This document shows, piece by piece, positions 53,931 through 63,515 of a DNA stretch of 64,000 nt. The position numbers and the translations under genes are program-made. Within the stretch, counting starts at the first letter, position 1; the number at the start of each line of letters is the position of its first letter. Source of the stretch: Rhizobium sp. ARZ01. GTDB taxonomy: Bacteria; Pseudomonadota; Alphaproteobacteria; Rhizobiales; Rhizobiaceae. The stretch covers positions 186,001 through 250,000 of the forward strand of contig NZ_JACVAE010000001.1 in assembly GCF_014851675.1 (NCBI RefSeq). The letters run 5' to 3'. The notes below the pieces were generated by a model. It was not told where the DNA came from and did no database searches. It saw only the letters and a list, made by a program, of their open reading frames with translations.

Positions 53931-54686
53931 ATGCGGATCGACATGACAGCGGACGAGACGGGTCGCGGCGAACGAAACGGTCATGACGCCAGTGCCGAAA
54001 TTGCAGGCCTTGAGACCCAGTTCGATGTCGTGCGTTTCCTGCGACGAACTGGCGAAACCTTTTTCCTGAAGCACTTCATCGTCATCTCGCTTCCTGGTTT
54101 CGAGGCGGAGAAGCTCTCGGCCCACTCCATCGTCAGCAACTGGCCGGCGGAAGTCATTGCCAAATACGATGCGCTCCATATGGTGCGGCGCAGTCCCGGC
54201 ATTCGAAAGCTGCGCGTTACAACGGTCCCATTTTCCTTCGACATGGCGAAATGGATCGGCGAAGCGTCCCAGGATATGGACCTGAGCGATCTTGCCAAGC
54301 TCATGCAACACCATGGCATGCTCGTTGGCCACATTTTCCCGGTTCATGACGCGCTTGGAAACCGGGGCGCCGTTGTCTGGTGCGGAGAGAAACGCACGCT
54401 GAGCTTTGAAGACCGGCTACTGCTACAGATGATCTCGATACAGGTGTTCAACCGCCTCGCCGAGATTGGGGCCGTCTGGAAGACCGGGCAAGTCGTGCTG
54501 ACCGAGCGGGAGATCGAGTGCCTGAGTTGGACGGCGGCGGGCAAGACAAGCATAGAAATCGCCGAAATTCTCGGTCTGTCCGAGCACACGGTCAATCACT
54601 ATCTCAACCAGGTGACGCGCAAGCTCGAGGCGGTAAACCGCACCCAGGCCGTGGTGAAGGCCATTCGCCGAGGTCTCATTAGCTGA
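53931..54686 (+). CDS. LuxR-family solo regulator (second of a pair)
   Basis: A 251-residue paralogue of the preceding gene. The helix-turn-helix half is nearly the same (LTEREIECLSWTAAGKTSIEIAEILGLSEHTVNHYLNQVTRKL), while the N-terminal half has diverged strongly, as expected if the two bind different ligands or form a heterodimer. Its ligand region also has Ser in place of Asp before Pro (RRSPG). I use the ATG at 53931 because GGAG lies 7 bases before it. It starts 67 bases after the first gene and may be co-transcribed. Confidence 0.88.
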   Translation: MRIDMTADETGRGERNGHDASAEIAGLETQFDVVRFLRRTGETFFLKHFIVISLPGFEAEKLSAHSIVSNWPAEVIAKYDALHMVRRSPGIRKLRVTTVPFSFDMAKWIGEASQDMDLSDLAKLMQHHGMLVGHIFPVHDALGNRGAVVWCGEKRTLSFEDRLLLQMISIQVFNRLAEIGAVWKTGQVVLTEREIECLSWTAAGKTSIEIAEILGLSEHTVNHYLNQVTRKLEAVNRTQAVVKAIRRGLIS

Positions 54687-54833
54687 GGTGCCGCAGTTGT
54701 AGTCGCGAAGCAGCCAGCGAAGGCGGTCATCTTGCCGCACCGGACGGCCTGCGCCGGTCCATCACGCTGATTGCCGTTCCCGTCCAGCCGTGAATGCGCT
54801 ATCAAAGCGCTAACGAATACTGGCGAGGCTTGC

Positions 54834-55991
54834 ATGGCAGACGTTTCGAAAGACCTGGTACTTGAAAAGCTCAAATCGGTTCGTGGACCGGACATGGACG
54901 GCAATATCGTCGACCTCGGCCTGGTCTCCGACGTCTTTGTCTCCGATGGCAAGGTCTATTTCTCGATTACGGTTCCGGCAGAGCGGGCGAAGGAGCTTGA
55001 TCCCATGCGCGCTGCTGCTGAGCGCGTCGTGCGGGACATCCCCGGGGTGAAGGCCGCGATGGTGGCACTGACCGCCGACAAGAAGGCAGGCTCGGGATCG
55101 GCGCCCGTGTCGCGGCCGGCGCCCCAGGCGCACGCGGGCCATGCCCAACGCGCCCCCGGCCAAGCGCCGCAGCAAGCCAAGACGGGTGTCCCCGGCGTAG
55201 GCGCCATCATCGCCGTTGCGTCAGGCAAAGGCGGTGTCGGCAAATCGACCACTTCGGTCAATCTTGCGCTGGCACTCAAAGCGAACGGCCTCCGCGTGGG
55301 CATTCTCGATGCCGACATCTACGGGCCATCAATGCCGCGTCTCCTGAAGATCTCTGGCCGGCCACAACAGATCGAAAACCGCATCATCAAGCCGATGGAG
55401 AACTACGGCATCAAGGTCATGTCCATGGGCTTCCTCGTCGACGAGGATGTGGCGATGATCTGGCGCGGCCCGATGGTCCAGTCGGCGCTGATGCAGATGC
55501 TGCGCGAGGTGGCATGGGGCGACCTCGACGTGCTGGTTGTCGATATGCCGCCGGGGACCGGCGATGCCCAACTGACGATGGCGCAGCAAGTGCCGCTTGC
55601 AGGTGCCGTCATCGTCTCCACACCGCAGGACTTGGCCCTTATCGACGCCCGCAAGGGATTGACCATGTTCAAGAAAGTCGAAGTTCCGGTGCTCGGAATT
55701 GTCGAGAACATGAGCTATTTCATCGCGCCCGACACCGGCAACCGCTATGACATCTTTGGACACGGCGGCGCACGCAGGGAAGCCGAGAAGATCGGCGTTC
55801 CCTTCCTCGGCGAGGTTCCGCTGACGATGGACATCCGCGAGACGTCCGATGCGGGTACCCCGGTGGTCGTTTCCAATCCGGGAGGGGCTGCGGCGAATAC
55901 TTATCGCGAGATCGCAGCTCGCGTCTGGGAGGGCCTGAAGGCGCAGCAGACAGCCGGCGCACGCACAGCCCCAAGTATCGTTTTCGACTGA
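54834..55991 (+). CDS. Mrp/ApbC-family P-loop ATPase (Fe-S carrier family), cysteine-free
   Basis: A 385-residue cytosolic ATPase with an N-terminal DUF59-like domain (about 1-85), a Pro/Ala/His-rich linker (about 86-120) and the deviant Walker A GKGGVGKST (131-139), DADIYGPSMPRLL near 159-172 and the Mrp signature MPPGTGDAQLT near 238-248. Family members hold a 4Fe-4S cluster across a dimer through a CxxC motif after NMSYF; here the corresponding segment reads NMSYFIAPDTG (292-302) with no Cys, and the entire predicted protein contains none. It therefore cannot bind a cluster in the known way. The start at 54834 is preferred over 54771. Confidence 0.93.
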   Translation: MADVSKDLVLEKLKSVRGPDMDGNIVDLGLVSDVFVSDGKVYFSITVPAERAKELDPMRAAAERVVRDIPGVKAAMVALTADKKAGSGSAPVSRPAPQAHAGHAQRAPGQAPQQAKTGVPGVGAIIAVASGKGGVGKSTTSVNLALALKANGLRVGILDADIYGPSMPRLLKISGRPQQIENRIIKPMENYGIKVMSMGFLVDEDVAMIWRGPMVQSALMQMLREVAWGDLDVLVVDMPPGTGDAQLTMAQQVPLAGAVIVSTPQDLALIDARKGLTMFKKVEVPVLGIVENMSYFIAPDTGNRYDIFGHGGARREAEKIGVPFLGEVPLTMDIRETSDAGTPVVVSNPGGAAANTYREIAARVWEGLKAQQTAGARTAPSIVFD

Positions 55992-56137
55992 GGCGGGCGT
56001 TCCCAAACGTGGCGGAAATGGGGCTGGGCTTGATTTTGGGCCCCGCCTGCGCAATATGCGCATCCGCCCTGCCTTCGTGAGCAAGGTGTCAGATAGGGCA
56101 AAGGTGCGCGTTTGGTCTTCCTCGGAGCCCCCCGCAG

Positions 56138-57121
56138 GTGATAACGATCTATCGTTCCAACGGGGACGCACGGATTCTTGCGCCCGAAGCGCTGACGGAT
56201 TCCGTTTCGATTCCTGATGATGTCGTCTGGGTGGATCTCCTTTCGCCGACGCATGATGAGGACGCGCTGGTCGAAAGGCTGCTGCGCATCGATGTGCCCA
56301 CGCGTGACGAGTTGAAGGACATCGAGCCTTCGAGCAGGCTCTACACCGAGAATGGCACGATCTACATGACGGCATCACTCGTCTGGAAGGCCGAGAGCGA
56401 TCAGCCGGAGCTGACCGATGTCGCCTTCATCTTGACCGATCGCTTTCTGTTGACGATCCGCTACGCCGAACCCCGTTCCTTTGAGCTCTTCAAGGCGGCT
56501 ATGTCGCGAATTGCAGGGGAATGCCGATCAGGAACGGCAATGATCGTGCGGCTGATGGAAACGATTGTCGACCGGACTGCCGAGATCCTTGAAACCTCGG
56601 TAGCGAAGGCGGACACGCTGTCGCTGGAGGTTTTTGGCGACAAGCGGCATCTCAAACGAAGGCCGCCGCACTATCTCGAAGATCGGCTGGTCGCAATCTC
56701 CGCACTACATCGGCTTGTGGCAAAGACGCGAGACAGCCTGATGTCGCTTTCACGGTTGTTGACGTTCCTATATGCCGCGCCGATGCTTCAGACAGACCGG
56801 GAGAGCCGGGAGCTGTGCCGCACCGTTTCCCGTGACATCCAGTCACTGTCAGAACACGCGAACTTCATTTCAAGCAACATCTCGTTCCTGCTTGACGCCT
56901 CGCTCGGACTGATCAATCTGGAGCAGAATCAGATCATCAAGATCTTCTCCATTGCTTCGGTCGTGCTGCTGCCGCCGACGCTGATCGCCTCGATCTATGG
57001 CATGAATTTCGAGTTCATGCCGGAGCTGCACGCGCAATATGCCTATCCGCTGTCGCTTGGCGCAATGGTCGTATCGGCAGTGATACCGTTCTTCTTCTTT
57101 CGCTGGAAAGGCTGGCTCTAG
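56138..57121 (+). CDS. corA: CorA-family divalent cation (Mg2+/Co2+) transporter
   Basis: A 327-residue inner-membrane channel-type transporter with a large N-terminal cytosolic domain, a long coiled helix (about 200-265), and two C-terminal membrane helices; the GMN pore motif is IASIYGMNFEFMPE near residue 287. The start codon is GTG at 56138. It precedes kup by 15 bases, so Mg2+ and K+ uptake may be co-expressed. The N-terminus (MITIYRSNGDARI) is typical of alphaproteobacterial CorA. Confidence 0.93.
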   Translation: MITIYRSNGDARILAPEALTDSVSIPDDVVWVDLLSPTHDEDALVERLLRIDVPTRDELKDIEPSSRLYTENGTIYMTASLVWKAESDQPELTDVAFILTDRFLLTIRYAEPRSFELFKAAMSRIAGECRSGTAMIVRLMETIVDRTAEILETSVAKADTLSLEVFGDKRHLKRRPPHYLEDRLVAISALHRLVAKTRDSLMSLSRLLTFLYAAPMLQTDRESRELCRTVSRDIQSLSEHANFISSNISFLLDASLGLINLEQNQIIKIFSIASVVLLPPTLIASIYGMNFEFMPELHAQYAYPLSLGAMVVSAVIPFFFFRWKGWL

Positions 57122-57136
57122 GGCCTGTTCGATACC

Positions 57137-59038
57137 ATGTCGCATACCGAAGCACACGCAGCCGCTGGCCATAGCCGGGCGCGCACTCTGTTTCTTCTCG
57201 CACTCGGCTCGGTCGGGGTTGTTTATGGCGATATCGGCACCAGCCCGCTCTATGCCTTTCGCGAGGCACTTCGCCCGATCTCCCATGACGGTGTCACATG
57301 GGAAGAAGTCGTGGGGTTGATCTCGCTGGTGATCTGGACGCTGACGATCATCGTGACGTTGAAATATGTGCTCTTCCTGCTGCGTGCCGACAACCAGGGT
57401 GAAGGTGGCACGCTGTCGCTTCTAGCACTGCTGAGGAAAACAGCGAACGGACACAAGGCCGTTCTCTTTTTTATGGGGCTTGCCGGCGCTGCGCTCTTCA
57501 TCGGTGACGCCATGATAACGCCGGCACTCTCGGTGCTCTCCGCTGTCGAAGGTCTGAAGCTCGTCACTCCCGACCTTTCGGACTATGTCGTGCCGATCTC
57601 GGTCGTTATCCTCGTCATGTTGTTTGCGGTGCAATCCTGGGGGACGGATGCCGTCGCCAAGTTCTTCGGCCCGATCACAGCACTCTGGTTCATCGTAATG
57701 GCGGTTGCAGGTGCTGCGCATCTTGGGGATGATCTCAGCATCCTAGCAGCCTTCAATCCGGTCTACGCCGCCACATTCCTCTATCACGACGGATACCTCG
57801 GTTTCGTCGTGCTCGGCGCGGTCTTCCTGACCGTGACCGGAGCGGAAGCTCTGTACGCCGACCTCGGCCATTTCGGGCGTAAGCCGATCCAGTGGGCATG
57901 GTTCTGCCTGGTCTTTCCCGCCCTGACGCTGAACTATCTAGGGCAGGGCGCCCTTGTCCTGAAGCATCCCGAAGCGATCGAGAACCCCTTCTTCATGTTG
58001 TTCCCGAAATGGGCACTGCTTCCCGCGGTCATCCTCGCGACGGCAGCAACGATCATCGCCAGCCAGGCCGTCATCACCGGCGCCTTCTCGATCACCCGTC
58101 AGGCGATTCACCTCGGCTTCCTGCCGCGCATGGAAATCTTCCATACCTCCGCGACCCAGACGGGGCAGATCTACCTGCCGGCGGTCAACGCCATCCTGCT
58201 GTTCGGCGTCATGCTCCTTGTCTTCCTGTTCGGTTCTTCCGAGGGGCTGGCGACCGCTTACGGTATCTCGGTCACGGGCGCCATGGTCGTGACGACGGTG
58301 CTCGCTTTCGAATTCCTGCGTATGCGCTGGAACTGGAAGCCTATGACGGCAGCGTTGGTGCTGCTTCCGCTGCTCCTTCTCGAGCTGGTCTTCCTCAGCG
58401 CCAATCTGCTCAAGGTTCACGATGGCGGCTACGTGCCGATCCTGATCGCAGCCAGCTGCATGCTCCTCATGTGGACCTGGGTACGCGGAACGGCGCTGCT
58501 GCGCGAAAAGACACGCCATATCGAGGTGCCGCTGGAAGCCTTCGTCAAGTCGATCGAGAAGAAGAGCGCGCATGCGCCCGTCTCTGTCGGGGGGACGGCA
58601 ATCTTCCTAACGAGCGATCCGGAATCGGCGCCTGCTGCTCTGCTGCACAACATCAAGCACAATCGGGTGCTGCACGAGCAGAACTTCATCTTGACGATCA
58701 CTTCGACCAATACCCCGAAGGTGCCGCCGGCCGAGCGCTGCAGCATGGAGCGGCTTTCGGACCGCTTCGCGCGTATCCAGGTCCGCTTCGGCTTCATGGA
58801 GACGCAGAACGTTTCCCAGGCGCTCGGGCTGTTCCGCAAGTCTGGCGTGAAGTTCGACATCATGTCGACCTCCTTCTACCTCGGCCGGCGCAAGCTGGTG
58901 CCTGACCGCCATTCGGGCATGCCCTACTGGCAGGACCGTCTGTATATCGCCATGGCGAACGCCGCAGTCGATCCTTCCGACTACTTCCGCCTGCCGACCA
59001 ACCGCGTCGTCGAACTCGGCTCCCAGGTCATCATCTGA
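57137..59038 (+). CDS. kup: KUP-family potassium transporter
   Basis: Kup takes up K+ with H+ at the inner membrane. The 633-residue protein has about 12 helices in the first 460 residues, starting with [22 protein letters not shown] at 25-46, the family signature, and a cytosolic C-terminal domain (about 460-633) with [33 protein letters not shown]. It begins 15 bases after corA. Rhizobia often have two kup genes; this is one. A possible terminator hairpin follows at 59059. Confidence 0.96.
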   Translation: MSHTEAHAAAGHSRARTLFLLALGSVGVVYGDIGTSPLYAFREALRPISHDGVTWEEVVGLISLVIWTLTIIVTLKYVLFLLRADNQGEGGTLSLLALLRKTANGHKAVLFFMGLAGAALFIGDAMITPALSVLSAVEGLKLVTPDLSDYVVPISVVILVMLFAVQSWGTDAVAKFFGPITALWFIVMAVAGAAHLGDDLSILAAFNPVYAATFLYHDGYLGFVVLGAVFLTVTGAEALYADLGHFGRKPIQWAWFCLVFPALTLNYLGQGALVLKHPEAIENPFFMLFPKWALLPAVILATAATIIASQAVITGAFSITRQAIHLGFLPRMEIFHTSATQTGQIYLPAVNAILLFGVMLLVFLFGSSEGLATAYGISVTGAMVVTTVLAFEFLRMRWNWKPMTAALVLLPLLLLELVFLSANLLKVHDGGYVPILIAASCMLLMWTWVRGTALLREKTRHIEVPLEAFVKSIEKKSAHAPVSVGGTAIFLTSDPESAPAALLHNIKHNRVLHEQNFILTITSTNTPKVPPAERCSMERLSDRFARIQVRFGFMETQNVSQALGLFRKSGVKFDIMSTSFYLGRRKLVPDRHSGMPYWQDRLYIAMANAAVDPSDYFRLPTNRVVELGSQVII

Positions 59039-59058
59039 AGAACGAGTGCGATTTGTGC

Positions 59059-59092
59059 CCCACCCTCGCGGACCAATGCTCGCGAGGATGGG
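59059..59092 (+). terminator. Possible terminator after kup
   Basis: A 12-bp stem with one mismatch (CCCACCCTCGCG with CGCGAGGATGGG, 10-base loop) lies 20 bases after the kup stop. No T-run follows, so it may instead be an mRNA-stabilising structure. Confidence 0.4.
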
Positions 59093-59287
59093 TCACACGT
59101 ATGTGCTTCTGTGGCCGGCGGCGTTAACCGTCCATCAAGGTTAATTCTTCATTCTCCGTCAATGAAACGAGCCGACTGACCCTGCTTCATGAGGGGGCGG
59201 CTTCAGCAAGAGTAATCGTCAGCAGGGAAAGCACCCTGGTTCGCCGGGCGCGACCCCGCTCGGCCAGTCGGTTGTCGGAGTGTGTCG

Positions 59288-60469
59288 GTGCGTATGCGTA
59301 GCGTTCGTTTGATGAAGCAGGCCCTGTCGCGCCGCACCTGGACTGCTTCCTTCTCCCTCGGGCTCACTTTCTATGCGGCCCTTCCAGTCGATGTCGGCCA
59401 TTCGGATCTAGCGACCTTCATCTCAGGGCTGAACCGAAAGGGCTCCGGCCAGAATGTCGTCATGACCCGTTCACCGGCAGGTTCCGTCCACGCGGTCGAT
59501 ATCGCCTTCAACGATCCGATCACGACAGGGGCGCTTGCCGACGGCGCAGGCTTCACGCTGCCTGGCGGCGCAGAGGCGTCCCTCATCGATGCTCGCAAGA
59601 GTGAGGGGGGCGTGCCGGACGAGGATCGTGTCACCCGCGGGCAGAAGAAAGGGCGCATCGTTGCCGTCACGCCCGTGGCGCCGCCAAAGGCCTTTACCGC
59701 CGGATCCGTGCTCGACCGTCAGGCTTCCCTGTTGCAGCCCGGATTTTACAGCGCCGAGCGCATGCACTTTGCCTCCGCGAAGATAAAGGGCAAGGAAATC
59801 GAGATCGCCACGGCCTTCTACCGGAAAAAGCCGGTTCTGAAGGATCCTGGTGTGCCGGCCATTCTGGCGGATCTGGTTACCAATGATGGCGCCGACATTC
59901 TTGCGACGGCCTATGCTCCGCCCGAGACGGACTATGCCCGCGTCTCGCCGTTCGATTCGATCCTGACGAAGAGGGATCAGGGCGAAGGCCGCTTTGTACC
60001 CGAGATTTCGGCAGAGGATCACGACTGGGCCGCCACCGTGCTTCCCGCCACCGTCTTTTCTGCAGCCGAACAGAAATGCCTGGCCGAGGGCATCTATTTC
60101 GAAGCGCGCGGAGAATCGTTGAAGGGCCAGGCGGCCGTCGCGCAGGTCATCCTCAACCGTGCCCGCAACCCGGCCTATCCGAACACGGTCTGCAATGTGG
60201 TCTACCAGGGCGAAAAACTGCGTACCGGCTGCCAGTTCTCCTTCACCTGCGACCGCATCCCGGACCTTGTCCTTGCGCCCTGGCACTGGAAGACGGCCAA
60301 GGAAGTGGCGATGGCGGTTACCGCCGGCAAGATCTGGCTGCCGGAAATCGGCTCGTCCACCCACTACCACGCCACCTATGTGAAGCCGAACTGGGGGCCG
60401 ACAATGAAACAGGTCGCCAAGATCGGAAAGCACATCTTCTACCGCACCTATGGCGGAGGCTGGATCTGA
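59288..60469 (+). CDS. SleB-domain cell wall hydrolase
   Basis: A 393-residue envelope protein. The N-terminal part has a weak hydrophobic signal or anchor (about 14-32, TASFSLGLTFYAALPVDV), a central region of unknown fold (about 40-260), and a C-terminal SleB/hydrolase-2 domain (about 265-393) with the catalytic Glu in CLAEGIYFEARGESLKGQAAVAQVILNR and the CQFSFTCDR loop. These enzymes cleave peptidoglycan glycan strands. I use the GTG at 59288, which has GGAG at good spacing; the ATG at 59294 and a GTG at 59282 are alternatives. Cell-cycle or envelope remodelling is inferred. Confidence 0.9.
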   Translation: MRMRSVRLMKQALSRRTWTASFSLGLTFYAALPVDVGHSDLATFISGLNRKGSGQNVVMTRSPAGSVHAVDIAFNDPITTGALADGAGFTLPGGAEASLIDARKSEGGVPDEDRVTRGQKKGRIVAVTPVAPPKAFTAGSVLDRQASLLQPGFYSAERMHFASAKIKGKEIEIATAFYRKKPVLKDPGVPAILADLVTNDGADILATAYAPPETDYARVSPFDSILTKRDQGEGRFVPEISAEDHDWAATVLPATVFSAAEQKCLAEGIYFEARGESLKGQAAVAQVILNRARNPAYPNTVCNVVYQGEKLRTGCQFSFTCDRIPDLVLAPWHWKTAKEVAMAVTAGKIWLPEIGSSTHYHATYVKPNWGPTMKQVAKIGKHIFYRTYGGGWI

Positions 60470-60508
60470 GTCTGGCATGTGGCTGGGCGCGGCAAGTGCG
60501 CGTTCTCC

Positions 60509-60545
60509 CGGCGATTCCATGGTTTCAGACCGACCGGAATCGCCG
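60509..60545 (+). terminator. Terminator after the SleB gene
   Basis: CGGCGATTCC and GGAATCGCCG form a perfect 10-bp stem around a 17-base loop, followed by TTCATTCCTTAATT. Confidence 0.6.
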
Positions 60546-60607
60546 TTCATTCCTTAATTGATTGATTTTGTTGATTAAAAATCACGTTAGTCAAAGCTTC
60601 GCCCCGC

Positions 60608-60636
60608 CTTGACTATGCAAGCCCCTAAAACTATGT
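60608..60636 (+). promoter_or_regulatory. Promoter of the ATP synthase F0 operon
   Basis: CTTGAC (60608-60613), 17 bases, then CTATGT (60631-60636) matches the rhizobial housekeeping consensus with one mismatch. An A/T-rich stretch (60555-60595) lies just upstream as a possible UP-like element. The transcript would have about a 95-base leader before atpI. Confidence 0.85.
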
Positions 60637-60736
60637 TGCGCCCGACTTCAAACGGGCCTGAAGCTGGCTTAAAGCCTAACCGTGAATATGTCCGCAATAG
60701 GGCGCATCCAGCGTCGCGGAAACGGAAGGAAGCGCC

Positions 60737-61111
60737 ATGAAAGGCGGCCGCAGGGAAAGTCTGGAAGAACGCATGCAGCGCCTTGACGCGGAACTCGCGA
60801 AAAGGCGCGCCGATGACAGCGCAGGCGATGCCGCCGAGGAAAAGGCGGCCGAAAGTCGCAAGGGCTACGCGGTTGCGATGAAGCTCTCGAGCGAGTTCGT
60901 CGCCGCGGTCATCGTAGGTGCGCTTCTGGGGTACCTGATGGACCGTTTCGCCGGGACTGCGCCGTGGGGCATGATCGTGCTCCTGTTGCTCGGTTTCTGC
61001 GCGGGTGTGCTGAACGTAATGCGGTCGGCGGGTTTGGTGGCTTCGCCCCATCCTGTCGACAGGATGGCCGGCAGAGATGCTGGAGACAAGACGAACAAGG
61101 ATGGCGCGTAA
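60737..61111 (+). CDS. atpI: ATP synthase accessory protein AtpI
   Basis: AtpI helps assemble the c-ring of ATP synthase in the inner membrane. The 124-residue protein has a charged N-terminus (about 1-45) and two transmembrane helices (about 50-68 and 76-95) with SSEFVAAVIVGALLGYLMDRF and GMIVLLLLGFCAGVLNVMR. GGAAGG precedes the ATG. It is the first gene of the operon, 59 bases before atpB. Confidence 0.9.
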   Translation: MKGGRRESLEERMQRLDAELAKRRADDSAGDAAEEKAAESRKGYAVAMKLSSEFVAAVIVGALLGYLMDRFAGTAPWGMIVLLLLGFCAGVLNVMRSAGLVASPHPVDRMAGRDAGDKTNKDGA

Positions 61112-61170
61112 GCGCTGTCCGGCCTTAAGAGGATAACCGTCCGGCGGGCGGCAAGAGAGAGAGATTAGCG

Positions 61171-61923
61171 GTGTCCAACGATCCGACCCATCAGTTTCTG
61201 GTCAACAAGATCGTTCCGATCGAAATTGGCGGAATCGATTTCTCCTTCACCAATTCGTCGCTGTTCATGGTCGCCTCCGCCGCTGTCGCTGCGGGCTTCC
61301 TCTACATGACGACGTCGCAACGCGGCATCATTCCGAGCCGCATGCAGTCCGTCTCGGAAATGTCCTATGAGTTCATCGCCTCGATGCTGCGCGAAGGTGC
61401 TGGCAGCCATGGCATGAAGTTCTTCCCGATGGTCTTCTCGCTGTTCATGTTCATCCTGACGGCGAACCTGCTCGGCATGGTGCCCTATTTCTTCACTGTC
61501 ACCAGCCAGATCATCGTGACTTTCGCGCTCGCGATCTTTGTCATCGGCACGGTCATTCTCTACGGCTTCTACAAGCATGGATTCGGCTTCCTGAAGCTGT
61601 TTGTGCCACATGGCGTGCCGGGTATTCTTCTGCCGCTGGTCGTCGCGATCGAAATCATCTCGTTCCTTTCCCGTCCCATCAGCCTCTCGGTTCGTCTGTT
61701 CGCAAACATGCTGGCCGGCCACATCACGCTGAAGGTTTTCGCAGGCTTCGTTACGTCGTTGAGCGCGCTCGGTGCGCTCGGCATCGGTGGTGCGATCCTG
61801 CCGCTCATCATGACCGTCGCAATCACCGGTCTTGAATTCCTCGTCTGCTTTCTCCAGGCCTATGTCTTCGCGGTACTGACGTGCATGTACCTCAACGACG
61901 CTGTGCATCCGGGAAGCCACTAA
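61171..61923 (+). CDS. atpB: ATP synthase F0 subunit a
   Basis: Subunit a forms the proton half-channels against the c-ring. The 250-residue membrane protein begins with GTG at 61171 and has five to six helices; the essential Arg lies in [19 protein letters not shown] near residue 175, and the C-terminal helix includes [31 protein letters not shown] precedes the start. atpE follows after a hairpin. Confidence 0.96.
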   Translation: MSNDPTHQFLVNKIVPIEIGGIDFSFTNSSLFMVASAAVAAGFLYMTTSQRGIIPSRMQSVSEMSYEFIASMLREGAGSHGMKFFPMVFSLFMFILTANLLGMVPYFFTVTSQIIVTFALAIFVIGTVILYGFYKHGFGFLKLFVPHGVPGILLPLVVAIEIISFLSRPISLSVRLFANMLAGHITLKVFAGFVTSLSALGALGIGGAILPLIMTVAITGLEFLVCFLQAYVFAVLTCMYLNDAVHPGSH

Positions 61924-61939
61924 GGAATAACAGTCGTTT

Positions 61940-61967
61940 GCTTCCGGCCGGTCTTTCCGCCGGAAGC
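61940..61967 (+). repeat. Hairpin between atpB and atpE
   Basis: GCTTCCGGC and GCCGGAAGC form a perfect 9-bp stem with a 10-base loop in the 83-base gap. There is no T-run, so full termination is unlikely; a processing or stability role near the c-subunit gene is more plausible. Confidence 0.7.
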
Positions 61968-62006
61968 GCTATCTAAGCCGCAACAACCCATTCGAAGGAG
62001 TTCATC

Positions 62007-62234
62007 ATGGAAGCGGAAGCAGCAAAGTTCATCGGCGCAGGTCTCGCATGCTTTGGTATGGCCGGCACGGCCCTCGGCCTCGGCAACATCTTCGGCAACT
62101 ACCTCGCCGGCGCTCTGCGCAATCCGTCTGCTGCTGACGGCCAGTTCGGCCGCCTCGTATTCGGCTTCGCCGTTACGGAAGCTCTGGGCATCTTCTCGCT
62201 GCTCGTCGCTCTGCTGCTGCTCTTCGCCGTCTAA
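62007..62234 (+). CDS. atpE: ATP synthase F0 subunit c
   Basis: Subunit c makes the rotating ring of F0. The 75-residue hairpin protein has two helices with [30 protein letters not shown] and [24 protein letters not shown]; the essential carboxylate is the Glu in VTEALG. AAGGAG lies ahead of the ATG. The mRNA here is bracketed by strong hairpins, fitting the need for more c than other subunits. Confidence 0.97.
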   Translation: MEAEAAKFIGAGLACFGMAGTALGLGNIFGNYLAGALRNPSAADGQFGRLVFGFAVTEALGIFSLLVALLLLFAV

Positions 62235-62249
62235 TAACGGCTCGAAGAC

Positions 62250-62280
62250 CGGACCACGGCTCCTTCCGGGCCGTGGTCCG
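62250..62280 (+). repeat. Strong hairpin after atpE, partial terminator or processing site
   Basis: CGGACCACGGC and GCCGTGGTCCG form a perfect 11-bp stem with a 9-base loop immediately after atpE. CTTACTATTTG follows, with few T residues, so some read-through into atpF' is expected. Confidence 0.8.
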
Positions 62281-62310
62281 CTTACTATTTGAGTGCACCT
62301 GGAGGTGAGC

Positions 62311-62991
62311 ATGTCTGCGACCGCGGCCAAGGCCGAGTCCACCCCAATCACGATCGCTCAGGCCGAGACCACGACGCAAACGGCTCCGGCAGGCGACGCA
62401 CATCAGGCTGCTCCGGCAACCGATGCCCACGGCGCTGCCGCTCCTGCGGGCGACCTGCACACAGAGACAGGCGTCGCGCACGGCGAAGAGCCTGGAAGCG
62501 GTGTCTTCCCGCCGTTCGACGCCTCTACGTTTCCCTCCCAGCTCCTGTGGCTGGCGATCACCTTCGGCGTCTTCTATCTGATCATGTCCAAGGTCATCGT
62601 GCCGCGTGTTGGTTCGATCCTCGAGACGCGCCACGACCGCATTGCGCAGGACCTCGACGAGGCAGCCCGCCTGAAAAACGAGGCGGACAGCGCGATTGCG
62701 ACCTATGAGCAGGAATTGGCCGACGCCCGTTCAAAGGGCCACGCCATTGCTTCGGAAGCACGTGACGCTGCCAAGGCCAAGGCTGACGCCGAGCGCCAAA
62801 AGATCGAAGAAAGCCTCAACGGCAAGATTGCCGCCGCCGAGACCCGCATTGCCGGGATCAAGGAAAAGGCACTCGCCGACGTCGGCGCGATCGCCGAAGA
62901 AACTGCTGCGGCTGTCATCGAACAGCTGATCGGCGGAAAGACCACCAAGACCGAAATCGCGGCTGCGGTGAAATCGGCGGCAGCGAAGTAA
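62311..62991 (+). CDS. ATP synthase F0 subunit b' (AtpF', AtpG-type)
   Basis: The b' stalk subunit pairs with b to hold the F1 head. The 226-residue protein has an Ala/Pro/Thr/His-rich N-terminal extension (about 1-60), one membrane helix (about 72-90, [19 protein letters not shown]), and a long coiled coil to the end. This long, low-complexity N-terminus is a rhizobial feature compared with the 150-170 residues elsewhere. I start at 62311, 4-5 bases after GGAGG; the in-frame GTG at 62293 is less likely. atpF follows 11 bases on. Confidence 0.93.
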   Translation: MSATAAKAESTPITIAQAETTTQTAPAGDAHQAAPATDAHGAAAPAGDLHTETGVAHGEEPGSGVFPPFDASTFPSQLLWLAITFGVFYLIMSKVIVPRVGSILETRHDRIAQDLDEAARLKNEADSAIATYEQELADARSKGHAIASEARDAAKAKADAERQKIEESLNGKIAAAETRIAGIKEKALADVGAIAEETAAAVIEQLIGGKTTKTEIAAAVKSAAAK

Positions 62992-63002
62992 GGAAGCGGA
63001 TC

Positions 63003-63488
63003 ATGGCATTTGATGCAACTTTCTACGCCTTCGTCGGTCTTGTCCTTTTCCTGGCGCTGATCGTGTACCTCAAGGTTCCTGGCATGATGGGCAAGTCCCT
63101 CGACCAGCGGGCTGAGAAGATCTCGAACGAGCTCGCGGAGGCCAAGCGCCTGCGTGAGGAGGCCCAGAGCCTGCTGGCCGAATACCAGCGCAAGCGCAAG
63201 GAAGCCGAGGCCGAGGCTGCCGCCATCGTGGCGACTGCCCAGCGCGAGGCCGAGGCGCTGACCGCCGAAGCCAAGCAGAAGACCGAAGAATACGTCGCCC
63301 GTCGCACGGCGCTGTCGGAGCAGAAGATCAAGCAGGCCGAAGTCGACGCGATCAACGCCGTTCGTTCCACTGCCGTCGATCTCGCCATCAGCGCAGCCGA
63401 GAACGTGCTTTCGAGCAAGGCCGACGCTGCCACCAGCAAGTCGCTGTTCGACAAGGCCGTCTCGGAAGTGAAGGCTCGCCTGAACTGA
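63003..63488 (+). CDS. atpF: ATP synthase F0 subunit b
   Basis: Subunit b is the other stalk protein. The 161-residue protein has a membrane segment at about 6-25 (FYAFVGLVLFLALIVYLKV) followed by a long charged coiled coil, with the repeated EAEAEAAAIVATAQREAEALTAEAKQKT region, and ends near VSEVKARLN. GGAAG precedes the ATG. It is the last gene of the F0 operon; F1 genes are elsewhere, as is usual in Rhizobiales. A perfect terminator follows. Confidence 0.95.
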   Translation: MAFDATFYAFVGLVLFLALIVYLKVPGMMGKSLDQRAEKISNELAEAKRLREEAQSLLAEYQRKRKEAEAEAAAIVATAQREAEALTAEAKQKTEEYVARRTALSEQKIKQAEVDAINAVRSTAVDLAISAAENVLSSKADAATSKSLFDKAVSEVKARLN

Positions 63489-63515
63489 CGTTCGGATTGC
63501 AATAAACGTAGTTTG

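Noticed and set aside
59124..59144. TTAACC/GGTTAA repeat considered as a CtrA box before the SleB gene.
   Set aside because: The CtrA consensus is TTAA-N7-TTAA; here the two TTAA are 13 bases apart, so the match is poor.
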